From contig JAJYDK010000011.1 in NCBI GenBank assembly GCA_021777555.1, positions 1 through 64,000 of the forward strand: a stretch of 64,000 nt of DNA, in the 5' to 3' direction. Made by a program: the position numbers and the translations under genes. How positions within the stretch are numbered: position 1 is the stretch's first letter; each line of letters opens with the position of its first letter. A model generated the notes under the pieces. That model was not told the origin of the DNA. It searched no databases and was given only the letters and a program-made list of their open reading frames with translations. Shown one piece after another: positions 26,489-35,631 of the stretch. The DNA comes from Pseudomonadota bacterium. GTDB lineage: Bacteria; Pseudomonadota; Gammaproteobacteria; Steroidobacterales; Steroidobacteraceae.

Positions 26489-27245
26489 CTACGGTCCACT
26501 CACCGAGGGGTCGTGAATCCTCGACTGCAACAGGTGCCCGAGCGTCTCGGTCTCCTTGCGCTTGATGAAGACGGCGCCGCGAACCTGAAATGAATCGATC
26601 TTGGAATCACGCCGCCGGATGACGACCGCGGGAGTGTTCAACAGGTGGCGGACATCGACCGAAGCAATGTCGTCGTACGCAATACGCAATCCCATTCCCG
26701 TTCGATCCGCCCGTTGCGCGCCCGTCAGGAACGTCAGTGACCGGTCGGTGAGCTCGAGCGTGCCTGCAACGGCCCGGTGCTCCGCTTCGACGTAGGCGCC
26801 AAAGCCGGCCAGGGCGTCCGCCCCGGAAAACCAGGCGACCCCCGGGATACGTGGTGACGGCCCCTTCGTCGGCCGGGACGGTCACCTCTTGGAAGTCGGC
26901 GCGCGTCTGGGCATTGGCCGCCATGGATTGAGGCACGAGCTTGCAGCTGGCGATTTCCTTCTCCCCGATTTCCCTCGACACAGGTGTAAGGTCCAGGTGC
27001 CCCACGAAGGGCACGATCGTGCCCTTCACGTAGTACACCTCGCCGGCTTTGGCGTCCACGGTCGCGGATGGTTCCGCCTTTGTCTTGTCCGACGGCTTCA
27101 CCTTGCCGGGTTGCGCCTGATACACGAAATAGCCGCCGGCCGGCAGCTGGGCAAAGGGTACCCCGTTGACGAAGACCGTCGGGCTCAGCCCTCCTCCAAG
27201 CACGTTGAATCTGCGATACACGTACAACAGTCCGATCCCGATCAG
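26489..27245 (-). pseudogene. DUF2846-like protein fused to GRAM/PH-like tail, frameshifted
   Basis: The upstream part matches DUF2846 (SPTVFVNGVPFAQLPAGGYF, then KAGEVYYVKGTIVPFVGHLD and REIGEKEIASCKLVPQSM). After the sequence reading TTYPG the frame turns into an arginine-rich shadow, while the +1 frame continues sensibly with VAWFSGADALAGFGAYVEAE and DRTGMGLRIAYDDIASVDVR, a small PH/GRAM-like domain ending at 26489. The switch lies in a run of five G (minus strand) near 26850. The N-terminus also lacks an ATG and a signal peptide: a stop lies at 27246-27248 and only CTG or TTG follow. A sequencing error in the G-run is possible, but two defects suggest decay. Confidence 0.6.
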
Positions 27246-27461
27246 TCACAGCGGTCCATTCGGGTGGAACCGCATGTCGTCCGGGACCGACACCCTTTGG
27301 CAAATTGATCGAGCAATCCGCGGTTCCCTGGCCGGCAATCGTGATCCAAATCACATCGAGCCGTGAAACCAAATCGTCCCCTCGACGTTACTGGTATTGA
27401 TTCGTCAGGGATGCAATCCATGGGGGAAGTGGGTCTGATCTTCTATTCGAGGCGGAGTGAC

Positions 27462-28409
27462 ATGAGACACATGATTCGTGACACTTTTTCGTGGCGCCGC
27501 GTGCGCCCCATCGCACTGGCATGCTGCGCGCTGCCGCTGCTGTCCGCCTGCGGCGGCGGCGGCCCGGGCTCGAGCTCCATGAACCTCGGCATCACGGACG
27601 GACCGGTCGATTCGGCGAGTTCGGTGGTCGTATCTTTTACAGGCGTGGAACTGCAGCCGAGCGGCGGCGGCAATGCCATCACATTCAATTTCAGCTCGGC
27701 GAAGACGATCGATCTTCTGCAGGAACAGAACGGCAACCAGGCCTCGCTCCTCTCCGGAGCATCCGTGCCGCCCGGTAATTACGATTGGATCCGCCTGCTC
27801 GTCAGTGCGGCCGCGAACGGCACGGTCGCGAACTCCTACATCGAGGTCAATGGGGCGCAGTATCCGCTGATCATTCCGAGCGGCGCCCAGACGGGCCTGA
27901 AGCTGGTGCAGGGTTTCACCATGGCCGTCGGCCAGCAGGCCAATTTCACGATCGACTTCATGCTGCAGCAGTCGATCACCGCCCCGCCGGGACAGACCAC
28001 GAGCGGCGGCCTGCAGGAATATATCCTCAAGCCCGCGTTGCGCCTGGTGAATGATGAGCAGGTGGGAACCATAGCCGGATCAGTGGCCTTGGCGACACTA
28101 CAGGGCAATTCCACCTGTCTGCCGGGGGGGACGACCGGCACGGGTCCCCTGCCGAATGCGCATGTCTACATCTACACAGGGACCCTGACGAGTCTCTCGA
28201 GCACCCTTACACCGCTGGTGGAACCGGAGATCATGGAATCCTCCTCCGGATTCAGCTACGACCAGGCGTTCCTGCCCACGGGTCCGTATACGTTGGCGGT
28301 GGCCTGCACCAGCACCTCCAGCACCGGCGCCACCACGGTGGCCTTCCTGCCGGCCAACGGCGTGACTGCCACCGTGACGGCCAATCAGACGACCCCAGTC
28401 AATTTCTGA
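27462..28409 (+). CDS. DUF4382-domain lipoprotein
   Basis: 315 residues from the ATG at 27462, which has a GGCGGAG ribosome site; the frame is open earlier but without a signal. The signal ends in LPLLSAC, a lipobox. Residues about 40-190 form a DUF4382 domain (LGITDGPVDSASSVVVSFTG, then VPPGNYDWIRLLVSA), followed by a carboxypeptidase-like beta repeat (GTIAGSVALATLQG ... NAHVYIYTG). The family is found in exported lipoproteins of unknown role, often in repeated beta-sandwich architectures. A strong terminator follows. It stands alone, divergent from the decayed DUF2846 gene. Confidence 0.8.
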   Translation: MRHMIRDTFSWRRVRPIALACCALPLLSACGGGGPGSSSMNLGITDGPVDSASSVVVSFTGVELQPSGGGNAITFNFSSAKTIDLLQEQNGNQASLLSGASVPPGNYDWIRLLVSAAANGTVANSYIEVNGAQYPLIIPSGAQTGLKLVQGFTMAVGQQANFTIDFMLQQSITAPPGQTTSGGLQEYILKPALRLVNDEQVGTIAGSVALATLQGNSTCLPGGTTGTGPLPNAHVYIYTGTLTSLSSTLTPLVEPEIMESSSGFSYDQAFLPTGPYTLAVACTSTSSTGATTVAFLPANGVTATVTANQTTPVNF

Positions 28410-28431
28410 TCGACCCCCGAGTCGAGCACGC

Positions 28432-28468
28432 CCGGCCCGATCGATTGTCGTCGATCGGGCCGGTTTTT
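28432..28468 (+). terminator. Rho-independent terminator of the DUF4382 gene
   Basis: A perfect 13-bp stem (CCGGCCCGATCGA / TCGATCGGGCCGG) with a six-base loop is followed at once by TTTTT, 22 bp after the stop codon. Confidence 0.92.
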
Positions 28469-28481
28469 CCGTGGCGGCGCG

Positions 28482-30146
28482 TCACTGCTCATCCCGGGGA
28501 TTCACCGCTCCCGCGAGCCCCGAATCCCGCAGCTCATCGACGAGGACACGCATGTTCTCGGAGTAGTCGATCGGGACGACGACCAGCCGCACCCCGCCGG
28601 CGGCGAAGGCGGCTTCGAGCGTCGGTGCGAGCATCTCGGCGCCTTCCACACGAGCGCCTTTCACGCCGTACGCTTTTGCGTAGGTGACGAAGTCCGGGTT
28701 GCCGAAGGTCATCCCGAAGTCGGGGAAGTGATCGACCGCCTGCTTCCAGCGGATCATGCCGTAGGCGTCATCCTGCAGGATCAGGACCACCAGATTCGCC
28801 CCGACACGCACCGCCGTCTCGAGCTCCTGCGAGTTCATCATGAAGCCGCCGTCACCGCACACGGCGAGCACCCGTCTGTCGGGATACAGGAGCGAGGCCA
28901 TGAGGGCCGAGGGCAGCCCCGCGCCCATGGTGGCGAGCGCGTTGTCGAGCAGCAGCGTGTTCGCCACTTGCGTGCGGTAATTGCGGGCGAACCAGATCTT
29001 GTACATGCCGTTATCGAGGCAGACGATGCCCTCCTGCGGCATCACCCGGCGCACGTCGTGAACGATGCGTTGCGGGGTGAGCGGATAGCGGCTCTCGTGT
29101 GCCCGCTCGGCGATTCGCGCGAGGATCTCCTCTCGCAGCGGAAGAAGCGCCCCCGCCCGGGGAAGCTTTCCCACGAGACGGTCGGCGAGCAGCGCCAGGC
29201 TCCCGCCGATGTCCCCGATCAGCTCCGCGTGCGGGAAGTAGACCTCCTCGACCGTGGCGGGCAGGTAGCCGACATGCAACACCTGGGGTCCGCCGGGCCC
29301 CATCAGGAACGGCGGCTTCTCGACCGTGTCGTGCCCGATCGAGATGATGAGATCCGCGCGATCGATCGCCCGGTGCACGTGGTCCCGCTCGGAGAGCGCG
29401 GCGGTTCCCATGTACAGTCCGGAGCCGCCCGCCACGGAGCCCTTGCCCATCTGGGTGTTGAAGAACGGGATCTGCACGCGCTTCACGAAATCCGACAGCG
29501 CCTCAGCGAGGCGCGGGCGGCTGGCTGCGGCGCCCAGCATGACCAAGGGGCGTTCGGCCTCGATGATGAGCTTCGCGGCGCGATCGAGCGCCAAAGGATG
29601 CGCAATCGGCATGACGGTCGCCAGGGGCGGAACCAGCGCAACAGCCGGCGCCTCCTCCGCCGCAATGTCCTCCGGCAATTCCAGATGCACCGGACCCGGC
29701 CGCTCCTGGCGCGCGATGCGGAACGCCTCGCGGACCGTCGAGGGAATCGTCGCGGCGCTGACGATCTGCTGGGCCATCTTCGTCAGGGGCCTCATGGTCG
29801 AGACGATGTCCACGACCTGAAAGCGCGCCTGCTTACGCGTGCGGATTCCCTTCTGACCGGTGATCATGACCATCGGCATCGCGCCGAGCCCGGCGTAGGC
29901 GGCGCCCGTCGTGAGGTTCAGCGCTCCGGGCCCGAGCGTCGAGAGGCACACTCCCGGCTCACCGGTGAGCCGTCCATGCGTGGCGGCCATGAAGGCGGCG
30001 GCCTGCTCGTGACGGGTCAGCACGAGCTCGATCGGGGAGCGGCGCAGAGCCTCGACGACATCGAGGTTCTCCTCTCCCGGGACGGCGAATATCTGCCTGA
30101 CGCCCTCATTCTCGAGCGCCTGGACGAAAAGCTCCGCGCCATTCAT
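28482..30146 (-). CDS. Thiamine-diphosphate enzyme, acetolactate synthase large-subunit-like
   Basis: 554 residues with the three TPP-enzyme domains: pyrimidine-binding (1-170, catalytic Glu47 in RHEQAAAF), central (190-325) and pyrophosphate-binding (370-530, with GDGGFMMNSQELETAV for Mg-TPP). The arrangement matches acetolactate synthases, which join two pyruvates. No small regulatory subunit gene adjoins it, so it may be a catabolic or stand-alone form, or act on another 2-keto acid. The start at 30144-30146 fits the family N-terminus (MNGAELFVQALENEGV). The nearest gene upstream, the octaheme cytochrome, is 98 bp away on the same strand. Confidence 0.82.
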   Translation of the reverse strand: MNGAELFVQALENEGVRQIFAVPGEENLDVVEALRRSPIELVLTRHEQAAAFMAATHGRLTGEPGVCLSTLGPGALNLTTGAAYAGLGAMPMVMITGQKGIRTRKQARFQVVDIVSTMRPLTKMAQQIVSAATIPSTVREAFRIARQERPGPVHLELPEDIAAEEAPAVALVPPLATVMPIAHPLALDRAAKLIIEAERPLVMLGAAASRPRLAEALSDFVKRVQIPFFNTQMGKGSVAGGSGLYMGTAALSERDHVHRAIDRADLIISIGHDTVEKPPFLMGPGGPQVLHVGYLPATVEEVYFPHAELIGDIGGSLALLADRLVGKLPRAGALLPLREEILARIAERAHESRYPLTPQRIVHDVRRVMPQEGIVCLDNGMYKIWFARNYRTQVANTLLLDNALATMGAGLPSALMASLLYPDRRVLAVCGDGGFMMNSQELETAVRVGANLVVLILQDDAYGMIRWKQAVDHFPDFGMTFGNPDFVTYAKAYGVKGARVEGAEMLAPTLEAAFAAGGVRLVVVPIDYSENMRVLVDELRDSGLAGAVNPRDEQ

Positions 30147-30244
30147 CGATCTCTACCCTGGCGATTTCCCGTCTCCAGGATACGGGATTGGAGGTCCTCT
30201 GGCGCAAGATCCTCCGGCTGCCGGCGGACTGATCGCTCGCGGAA

Positions 30245-31768
30245 TCAGCGAGCCGCAGGATTTTCCGCGCGCCCGGCGACAGGCCGTTCCAGCTCGTGCA
30301 CCTCTCGAGGGGCATAGCCGAGCGCCTTGAAGTCCATCAGGCCGTGGGGGGAGTGACAGGCCGCGCAGGCGAGTCCCCTCGTTCGGATCCCGTGGTTCAC
30401 CGAGATGTAGGACGTGCCGGGCACCCGCATCGCCATCCAGCTCCCGCTCCAGGACACGCCCATCGCCTTCATGCCCGCCTCGATGGCGCGCTTCACGCTG
30501 CCCGTCTGGTTGTACACCGCTCGATTCGGCGCGAGCAGCATCGGAAAGTCCGCCATCCGGGGGTTGTCCTTCAGGAACCCCATGCCGGGCGCCTGCCACA
30601 TCTTCATCGTGCGGTCGAACAACAGGATCTGGGTCAACGCCCGCACCGGGAAGATCTGCGCCCCCGGGGTGCCGCGATGCGAGGTGGCGAAGGCCATCCA
30701 GCTCTGCGCATCGGGGTGGCCCGCGGTGTTTGGGGTTCGCCACATGTAGGACGGCGGTCCCTTCACGATCCGCACCGTCGGCACGAATTCCCCCGCGATC
30801 GCGGCAATCGGGTCGTACTTGGAGAGCGCGCTGTAGCGGCCGTGGACATCATCGCGCACGGGCCTGCCCCAGTTCTCGTATACGATGCCGCCCACTTGTC
30901 GGATATGGCAGCTCTGGCAGGCGATTCTGGCGGTATGCGCGTTCAGGATCGCGCCGTTCGCACGGGTGTGCGGGTCCGGGCCATGACAGCCCACACAGCT
31001 TACCGCCACCTCGGGCAAGTCGTTGGCGACCATGTCCGACTCGTCCTGGCCCTTGGCGATCTTGTGATGTTCGGTCAGGTGACAGGTGACGCAGCGCAGC
31101 CCCGCCCGCGCATGCACGTCATTGGCCGCCGTAAACGGAGTGCCCCGCTTGTAGTCGTAGGAGAAGGCGTGCTCGTGGCAGCGCAGGCAGGCGCCGTTGG
31201 TCGGCACTCGTGTGATGCTGAGGGCCGACTCGAGCGAGGTGTCCTCGCCCCAATGCTCCCCCGCGGCATCCGTCACGAGTGTCTCGCGCTTGCTCCAGTC
31301 GTAGTGTTTCGCGTGGCAGACCAGGCAATCCACCGTTCGCGCCTGTGCCGGGGTGACGGGCTTGCCCGGTACGGGCGGGGCGGACAGAGAGCCGATGTGG
31401 CACACCCCACAGCCTTGCGACTGCGGCGTGAAGGTGCCGTGGGTTGCCGCGAGCCAGTTCGCGGCCGCCATGCACCCGGCGAGCGCGCACTCGCGGTTCG
31501 TCATGCCCCACCAGGAGCCGTTGGGCAGCCCCTGGACGTTTCTTACCGGAGAGGCGAGATCCCAGTGCACCGTGTGGGTGATTTCATTCAACGCCTGCGC
31601 GTGGCACGGGAGGCAGCTCTGCGCTCCATGGTAGCCGTTCGCCCGGATGAGTGCGTTCCCCGGGTGGATCCAAGGGTGCAGCAGGGGCGTGGGCGGTTGC
31701 GCGCAGGCGCAGAACGCCATGAAAAGCGCACCCAACCCGACAAGCACCCGATGTTTGATGCCCGGCAT
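30245..31768 (-). CDS. Octaheme c-type cytochrome
   Basis: 507 residues with a signal peptide (VLVGLGALFMAFCACA) and eight CxxCH haem-binding motifs: CLPCH (52), CGVCH (120), CLVCH (148), CLRCH (194), CVTCH (226), CVGCH (258), CQSCH (284) and CAACH (about 465). The spacing, with seven motifs in the first 290 residues and one far away, and additional His residues as distal ligands (for example KHYDWSK, EHAFSY, LTEHHK) suggest a multiheme electron carrier or reductase of the cytochrome c554/octaheme group. It would act in the periplasm. No partner quinol dehydrogenase gene is visible nearby, so the redox partner and substrate are unknown. Confidence 0.85.
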   Translation of the reverse strand: MPGIKHRVLVGLGALFMAFCACAQPPTPLLHPWIHPGNALIRANGYHGAQSCLPCHAQALNEITHTVHWDLASPVRNVQGLPNGSWWGMTNRECALAGCMAAANWLAATHGTFTPQSQGCGVCHIGSLSAPPVPGKPVTPAQARTVDCLVCHAKHYDWSKRETLVTDAAGEHWGEDTSLESALSITRVPTNGACLRCHEHAFSYDYKRGTPFTAANDVHARAGLRCVTCHLTEHHKIAKGQDESDMVANDLPEVAVSCVGCHGPDPHTRANGAILNAHTARIACQSCHIRQVGGIVYENWGRPVRDDVHGRYSALSKYDPIAAIAGEFVPTVRIVKGPPSYMWRTPNTAGHPDAQSWMAFATSHRGTPGAQIFPVRALTQILLFDRTMKMWQAPGMGFLKDNPRMADFPMLLAPNRAVYNQTGSVKRAIEAGMKAMGVSWSGSWMAMRVPGTSYISVNHGIRTRGLACAACHSPHGLMDFKALGYAPREVHELERPVAGRAENPAAR

Positions 31769-31914
31769 CGCCTTCTCCGAACGGATGCCACACCTGGCCC
31801 GATGGTATGGCTTTTACCGCCCGTCGTCAGGCATCCAGGACTAGGTATCTTCCGAAGGGCGCCGCCGGAGTGACCCAAGCGCAGACGGGGCATCAGGTGT
31901 CAAAGTGCGTCCCC

Positions 31915-32379
31915 CTACCAGTCCTTGGCGAGCACCGTACAGATGCGGCTGAGCGCGTAGATATCCCGGGTGTCGGACTGCAGCGCCGGGTCTCGAGCGG
32001 CGACTGGCTGCTCACGAACATGTCGACCGCGAACACGACATCCGGCTCGCGGCCGAGGCCGGCCACCCGCGCGGCGCAGGCGGCCGCACCCTCGAGCCCG
32101 AGCTCCTCGCGTGTCGCCCAGAGGAAAGTGAGCTGCCGGCCTGGAAACCGTTGCGCAAAGTGGGGCCCGGCCGTAGAAGCCGCCCAGCTCGCGAATCACC
32201 AGGTCCCCGTCTGCCTGGATGGCCGTCACCTGATATCCGACCTCGTCCATGTGCGCATCAAACAGCATCGTCGGCGCATGTACGCCCGGCGCCGCATGAC
32301 CGATATGGAGCACCAGGTTGCCGGCCGGGTCGACGTGCGCGAGCGCGGCGGCCAGGCTGGTCGGTTTATCGGCTGGCAC
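31915..32379 (-). pseudogene. M42-family aminopeptidase remnant
   Basis: Fragments of an M42 metallopeptidase lie in successive frames: TMLFDAHMDEVGYQVTAIQA (with the metal-binding His-Asp of the family) up to about 32176, then in another frame FAQRFPGRQLTFLWATREEL and PDVVFAVDMFVSSQSPLE, then back to ALSRICTVLAKDW before the TAG at 31915. Family members have about 350 residues, so besides two frameshifts there are internal deletions. The only possible start is GTG. It is a decayed gene. Confidence 0.68.
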
Positions 32380-32403
32380 GAGCGAACGGCGTGGAACCTT
32401 TGA

Positions 32404-32564
32404 ATGCCTGAGTGATTAAGATCGCGTGCGGCGACGATTTATACCCTCTCGGACAGACGGCGAGCCAATCATCCTCGGCAGCGATGGTCAGGGCGCCTTT
32501 GCCGAACCTGTCAGGACACGGATATTACTATAAATAGCAATCTGTTATGAGAGTTTTAGAGAAA
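32404..32564. other. AT-rich gap
   Basis: A short stretch with locally high A+T (around 32520-32560, tatta/ataaa tracts) between the M42 remnant and the Nudix gene's 3' end. No gene or perfect hairpin is seen. Confidence 0.3.
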
Positions 32565-33071
32565 TTACCTTATGTCGGTCCGTCCCGCCTCGTCCCCGCG
32601 GGAGCGGCGCGCGAGATGCCTCTGCAGTTGCAGGATGAAGGGGAGCTGGCCTTTGATGATCTTGCGCTTGGCGGCCTCGGCGGCCAGCCATTCGGCCCGA
32701 TCCACCTCGGGGAAATCGCGCCGTTGGCCGGACTTCGGCGGCCATTCCAGGGCGAAGAGGTTGCTTTTCAATGCAGAGACGTCGAACTCCCCTCTGAGTG
32801 CCCAGGCATGAATGATCTTGCCGCTCGGCTGGCGGACAGGATCGAGCGCAATGAGCTCCCCCGCGGCGATCGGCACGCCGGTCTCCTCCTCGAACTCGCG
32901 CCGGGCGGCATCCAGGGGATCCTCTGCGCCCTCGAGCTCTCCCTTGGGAATCGACCAGGCCCCCTCGTCCTTGCGGGCCCAGAAGGGCCCCCCAGGATGC
33001 ACGAGGAGCACTTCGAGCGCTCCGGCGACTTCCCGGAACAGGAGCAGGCCCGCACTCTGTATCCGTGCCAT
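32565..33071 (-). CDS. Nudix hydrolase
   Basis: 168 residues from the Met at 33069-33071. The Nudix box Gx5Ex7REUxEExGU is complete (GELEGAEDPLDAARREFEEE followed by TGV), so the Mg-dependent pyrophosphohydrolase site is intact. The N-terminus ARIQSAGLLLFREVAGALEV and the HPGGPFWARKDEGAWSIPKG segment resemble MutT/diadenosine-polyphosphate-type relatives that act on small nucleotide substrates. An open frame further upstream has no support. It diverges from the universal stress gene. Confidence 0.87.
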   Translation of the reverse strand: MARIQSAGLLLFREVAGALEVLLVHPGGPFWARKDEGAWSIPKGELEGAEDPLDAARREFEEETGVPIAAGELIALDPVRQPSGKIIHAWALRGEFDVSALKSNLFALEWPPKSGQRRDFPEVDRAEWLAAEAAKRKIIKGQLPFILQLQRHLARRSRGDEAGRTDIR

Positions 33072-33320
33072 CACGCCATCGAAACGTAGCGCCCCGTATG
33101 TCGGTTGACGCGCAATCGCTCCACCCCGGTGAGGTCCGATACATCTCGTATTACGATACAAGTGTCGGGTTGCGGCGCCGATGAGGGAATACGCGCTAAT
33201 GCGGAGCCCGCCGGTACGGATTCACATCCGTGGCGCCCCGGCCGCACGCGGCCTCGCACTTGCGCATCGCCCCCGCGCTTCGTAGTGTAGGCGCATCAGG
33301 CGGGCGCACTCGGAGGTCGC

Positions 33321-33779
33321 ATGTACCGGCGGATACTCGTTCCCATCGACGGAAGCCCGGCTTCCTCACGGGGTCTTGGCGAGGCGATCGAGCTCGCCAG
33401 GAATCAAGGCGCCGAAATACTCCTCTTCCATGTCGTCAACGAGTGGCAGGTCGCCGCAGGCGACATCGCCGCCGTCAACCTCGAGGCTGGCGCCCGGAGA
33501 TTGCGCGAAATCGGCGAGGACCTCCTTCGAGAGGCCGAGTCACGCGTGCGCGGCGCCGGGGTGTCCGCCAAGACTGCGCTCATCGAGGAGATCGGCGTGG
33601 CGGTCGGCGCCTGCGTGGTGCAGCGCGCGCGTGAATGGCCCGCGGATCTCATCATTTGCGGAACGCACGGACGTCGCGGCCTGGCGCGGCTCCTGATGGG
33701 CAGTGACGCGGAATACATCGTGCGTCATACGCCGGTTCCGGTTCTTCTGGTGCGATCGGCGCCGCAGAGCGAGGCGTGA
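33321..33779 (+). CDS. Universal stress protein (UspA family)
   Basis: 152 residues, one Usp domain. ILVPIDGSPASSRGLGEAIE begins the fold and GTHGRRGLARLLMGSDAEYI supplies the GxxG-x9-G(S/T) ATP-binding motif, so this belongs to the nucleotide-binding class. It shares its layout and about half its residues with the second copy at 44366. The start ATG at 33321 is followed by the typical MYRRILVPIDGS. Usps protect against starvation and oxidative or membrane stress. Confidence 0.92.
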   Translation: MYRRILVPIDGSPASSRGLGEAIELARNQGAEILLFHVVNEWQVAAGDIAAVNLEAGARRLREIGEDLLREAESRVRGAGVSAKTALIEEIGVAVGACVVQRAREWPADLIICGTHGRRGLARLLMGSDAEYIVRHTPVPVLLVRSAPQSEA

Positions 33780-33958
33780 GGCGGTCGGGATTTGCGTGGA
33801 ATACGCATAGCCCTCCCGGAAGGAATCAACTCTCATAGGGTCGCAGCAGGAATTGCTGTGGACCCGCACCTCGCGCGGGCGGGGGTCCGAGCGGGCGCCG
33901 GCAGATCGGCCGCCGCGCCCAGTGAGAGAGTTTCGATGTCCGAATCCGAGAGTGCGCA

Positions 33959-34453
33959 GTGTTTCCAGGTTTCCGCTCCGTCCCCGTCCCGAAGGCCGTC
34001 CCCTCCCCCCTGGTGCTCATCCTCGATCAGGACGAGGAAACCCGTAACGCCATGCGTGGGCTCCTGCACGCCGCGGGCTACAGAACGCTCCTCGCCGCCA
34101 GCCTGTTCGAAGCCACCGAGATCGCGCGCGGGCACTCGGGACTGCAGTTGCTCGTATTGAATTCGCTCATGACTTCCGGCGCGCCGGCGACCCAGGCCCT
34201 GGGCGCCTTGCGGGAGCTGGCCGGAGATCATCTGAAGGCCGTCCTGATCCTGGACAGTCTCTGGTCGCTCCCGAGTCACCTGCGCAGCGATCCTCTCACT
34301 CGGGTGAGGCGTGGGCCGGTCAGTCCCGATGCGCTCGTGGCCGCGCTCGAGGAGCTCCGGCCGCTCTCACGGGAGACCCGGCTCGTGAGCTCGACATCCG
34401 CGGGCCCCCAGGACGCTCACAACAGGCGCCAAAGGCCCCTTGCCGTAACGTAA
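33959..34453 (+). CDS. Degenerate receiver-domain protein
   Basis: 164 residues with the topology of a response-regulator receiver domain (residues 17-130). LVLILDQDEETRNAMRGLLH keeps the acidic pair of the first loop, but the phosphoryl-acceptor position reads LLVLNSLM, Asn in place of Asp, and the Thr/Lys positions are not evident, so phosphorylation is unlikely. No output domain follows, only a polar tail. The start is uncertain (other in-frame candidates at about 34013). The 3' end overlaps the TauE gene on the other strand by 37 bp. Confidence 0.58.
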   Translation: MFPGFRSVPVPKAVPSPLVLILDQDEETRNAMRGLLHAAGYRTLLAASLFEATEIARGHSGLQLLVLNSLMTSGAPATQALGALRELAGDHLKAVLILDSLWSLPSHLRSDPLTRVRRGPVSPDALVAALEELRPLSRETRLVSSTSAGPQDAHNRRQRPLAVT

Positions 34454-35205
34454 ATCCCCACGAGAGCGACGATTGCACTGAAGACGATCGCCAGCAGACG
34501 CTTGCGCTCGGCGAGCGCCTTGGCCGTTCTCACGCCGACGTATCCGCCCGCCGCTCCGCCGAGGATGAACAGCCCCGCTATGCGCCAGGCCACGAGCCCC
34601 GAGGCGGCGTAACTCACCGCCGTGGTCGCCCCGAAAGCTGAAACGGACACCAGCGAAGATCCGATCGCGTTGAGCAGCGGCATGGCCGTGGCGGAGATCA
34701 GGCCCGGCACGATGAGAAAACCGCCCCCGATCCCGAAGAACCCCGAGAGCGTCCCCACGGCGAACCCGGTCCCCAGGAGCGCCGGCAGCAGACGCGGCGC
34801 GGATGCTCGAGTCAGGCGCACATCGCGGTCATGGCCGCCGCGCCGGGGACGGTACATGAGGCCCGCGACGACCATCATCAGGACTCCGAAAGCCGCGAGC
34901 AAGGCCTGGCCATCGACGCGCTTGCCCACCTGCGCCCCGAGCGCTGCGCCGGCCATTCCCGCCACGGCAAACACGATGGCGCACGGCCACTTGACCGTGC
35001 GCGCCCGTGCATGGCCGCCAAGGTTGATGAGCGCGCTCGCGCCAACCGCCACGGCGCTCGTGCCGATCGCGAGGTGGGGCGGGAGGCCCACCACGTAGGC
35101 CATCAGCGGTACGGCGAGAATCGATCCACCGCCGCCGATCAGCCCGAGCGACAGGCCCACCAGGGTCCCCGAGAGGACCGAGAGAATCGCGATCGTCGCC
35201 GTCAC
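34417..35205 (-). CDS. TauE/SafE family sulfite/anion exporter
   Basis: 262 residues, about eight hydrophobic helices in two repeated halves, each starting with a glycine-rich turn (GLSLGLIGGGGSILAVPLMA and LSGFFGIGGGFLIVPGLISA), the hallmark of TauE/SafE permeases. The group moves sulfite, sulfoacetate or related anions out of the cell. It stands 24 bp downstream of the rhodanese gene in a unit with the BigR-like regulator, which in characterised systems exports sulfite made by persulfide oxidation. Confidence 0.87.
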   Translation of the reverse strand: MTATIAILSVLSGTLVGLSLGLIGGGGSILAVPLMAYVVGLPPHLAIGTSAVAVGASALINLGGHARARTVKWPCAIVFAVAGMAGAALGAQVGKRVDGQALLAAFGVLMMVVAGLMYRPRRGGHDRDVRLTRASAPRLLPALLGTGFAVGTLSGFFGIGGGFLIVPGLISATAMPLLNAIGSSLVSVSAFGATTAVSYAASGLVAWRIAGLFILGGAAGGYVGVRTAKALAERKRLLAIVFSAIVALVGIYVTARGLWRLL

Positions 35206-35229
35206 CGCACGCCGCGCCGGCCCGTGCCG

Positions 35230-35616
35230 CTAAAGGTGCGCCTGGTGCACGCGGCCGGTGGCGGGGACGAAGGTCGTGAGCGGCAGTCCCGCCTCCTTCC
35301 ACGCCTTGAGCCCGCCCGCCAGGTGCGCTATCTCCTCGCATCCGGCCTCGAGCAGCCGCTGCGCGGCCTGGGCGGAGCGCCGTCCGGTGCCGCACTGCAG
35401 GATGATGCGCTTGGAGCCATCGAGGGGCAGGCTCTCCGGGTCGAACCCCGAGAGCGGGAAAAGCAGCGCCCCCGGGATGCGCTCGGCCTCGAACTCCCCG
35501 GGCTCGCGCACGTCGATGAGCACGGCCTGCCGGCTGCGCAGCAAGGCGTGCACGTGCGTGGCCTCGAGCTCGTGAAGGGTGCCCTTGGGATGGTGATGAT
35601 GGTGGGTATCTGACAT
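35230..35616 (-). CDS. Rhodanese-like sulfurtransferase
   Basis: 128-residue single rhodanese domain with the active-site loop CGTGRRS (Cys near residue 75), the LIDVREPGEFEAERIPGAL motif and a glycine-rich LAGGLKAWKEAGLP. The N-terminus carries a run of five His (DTHHHHHPKG), unusual for the family, which could bind metal. It probably moves sulfane sulfur between glutathione persulfide and thiosulfate/sulfite. It lies between the ArsR-type regulator (15 bp) and TauE. Confidence 0.88.
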   Translation of the reverse strand: MSDTHHHHHPKGTLHELEATHVHALLRSRQAVLIDVREPGEFEAERIPGALLFPLSGFDPESLPLDGSKRIILQCGTGRRSAQAAQRLLEAGCEEIAHLAGGLKAWKEAGLPLTTFVPATGRVHQAHL

Positions 35617-35631
35617 GCTCAGTTTCCTCTT

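Noticed and set aside
28482-30146. Acetolactate synthase gene as part of an ilvBN operon
   Set aside because: No small regulatory subunit gene adjoins it, and the flanking genes (DUF4382, octaheme cytochrome) are unrelated.
33110-33180. GATAC/GTATTACG palindrome between the Nudix and Usp genes as an operator
   Set aside because: Arms are short and imperfect, and no matching regulator is near.
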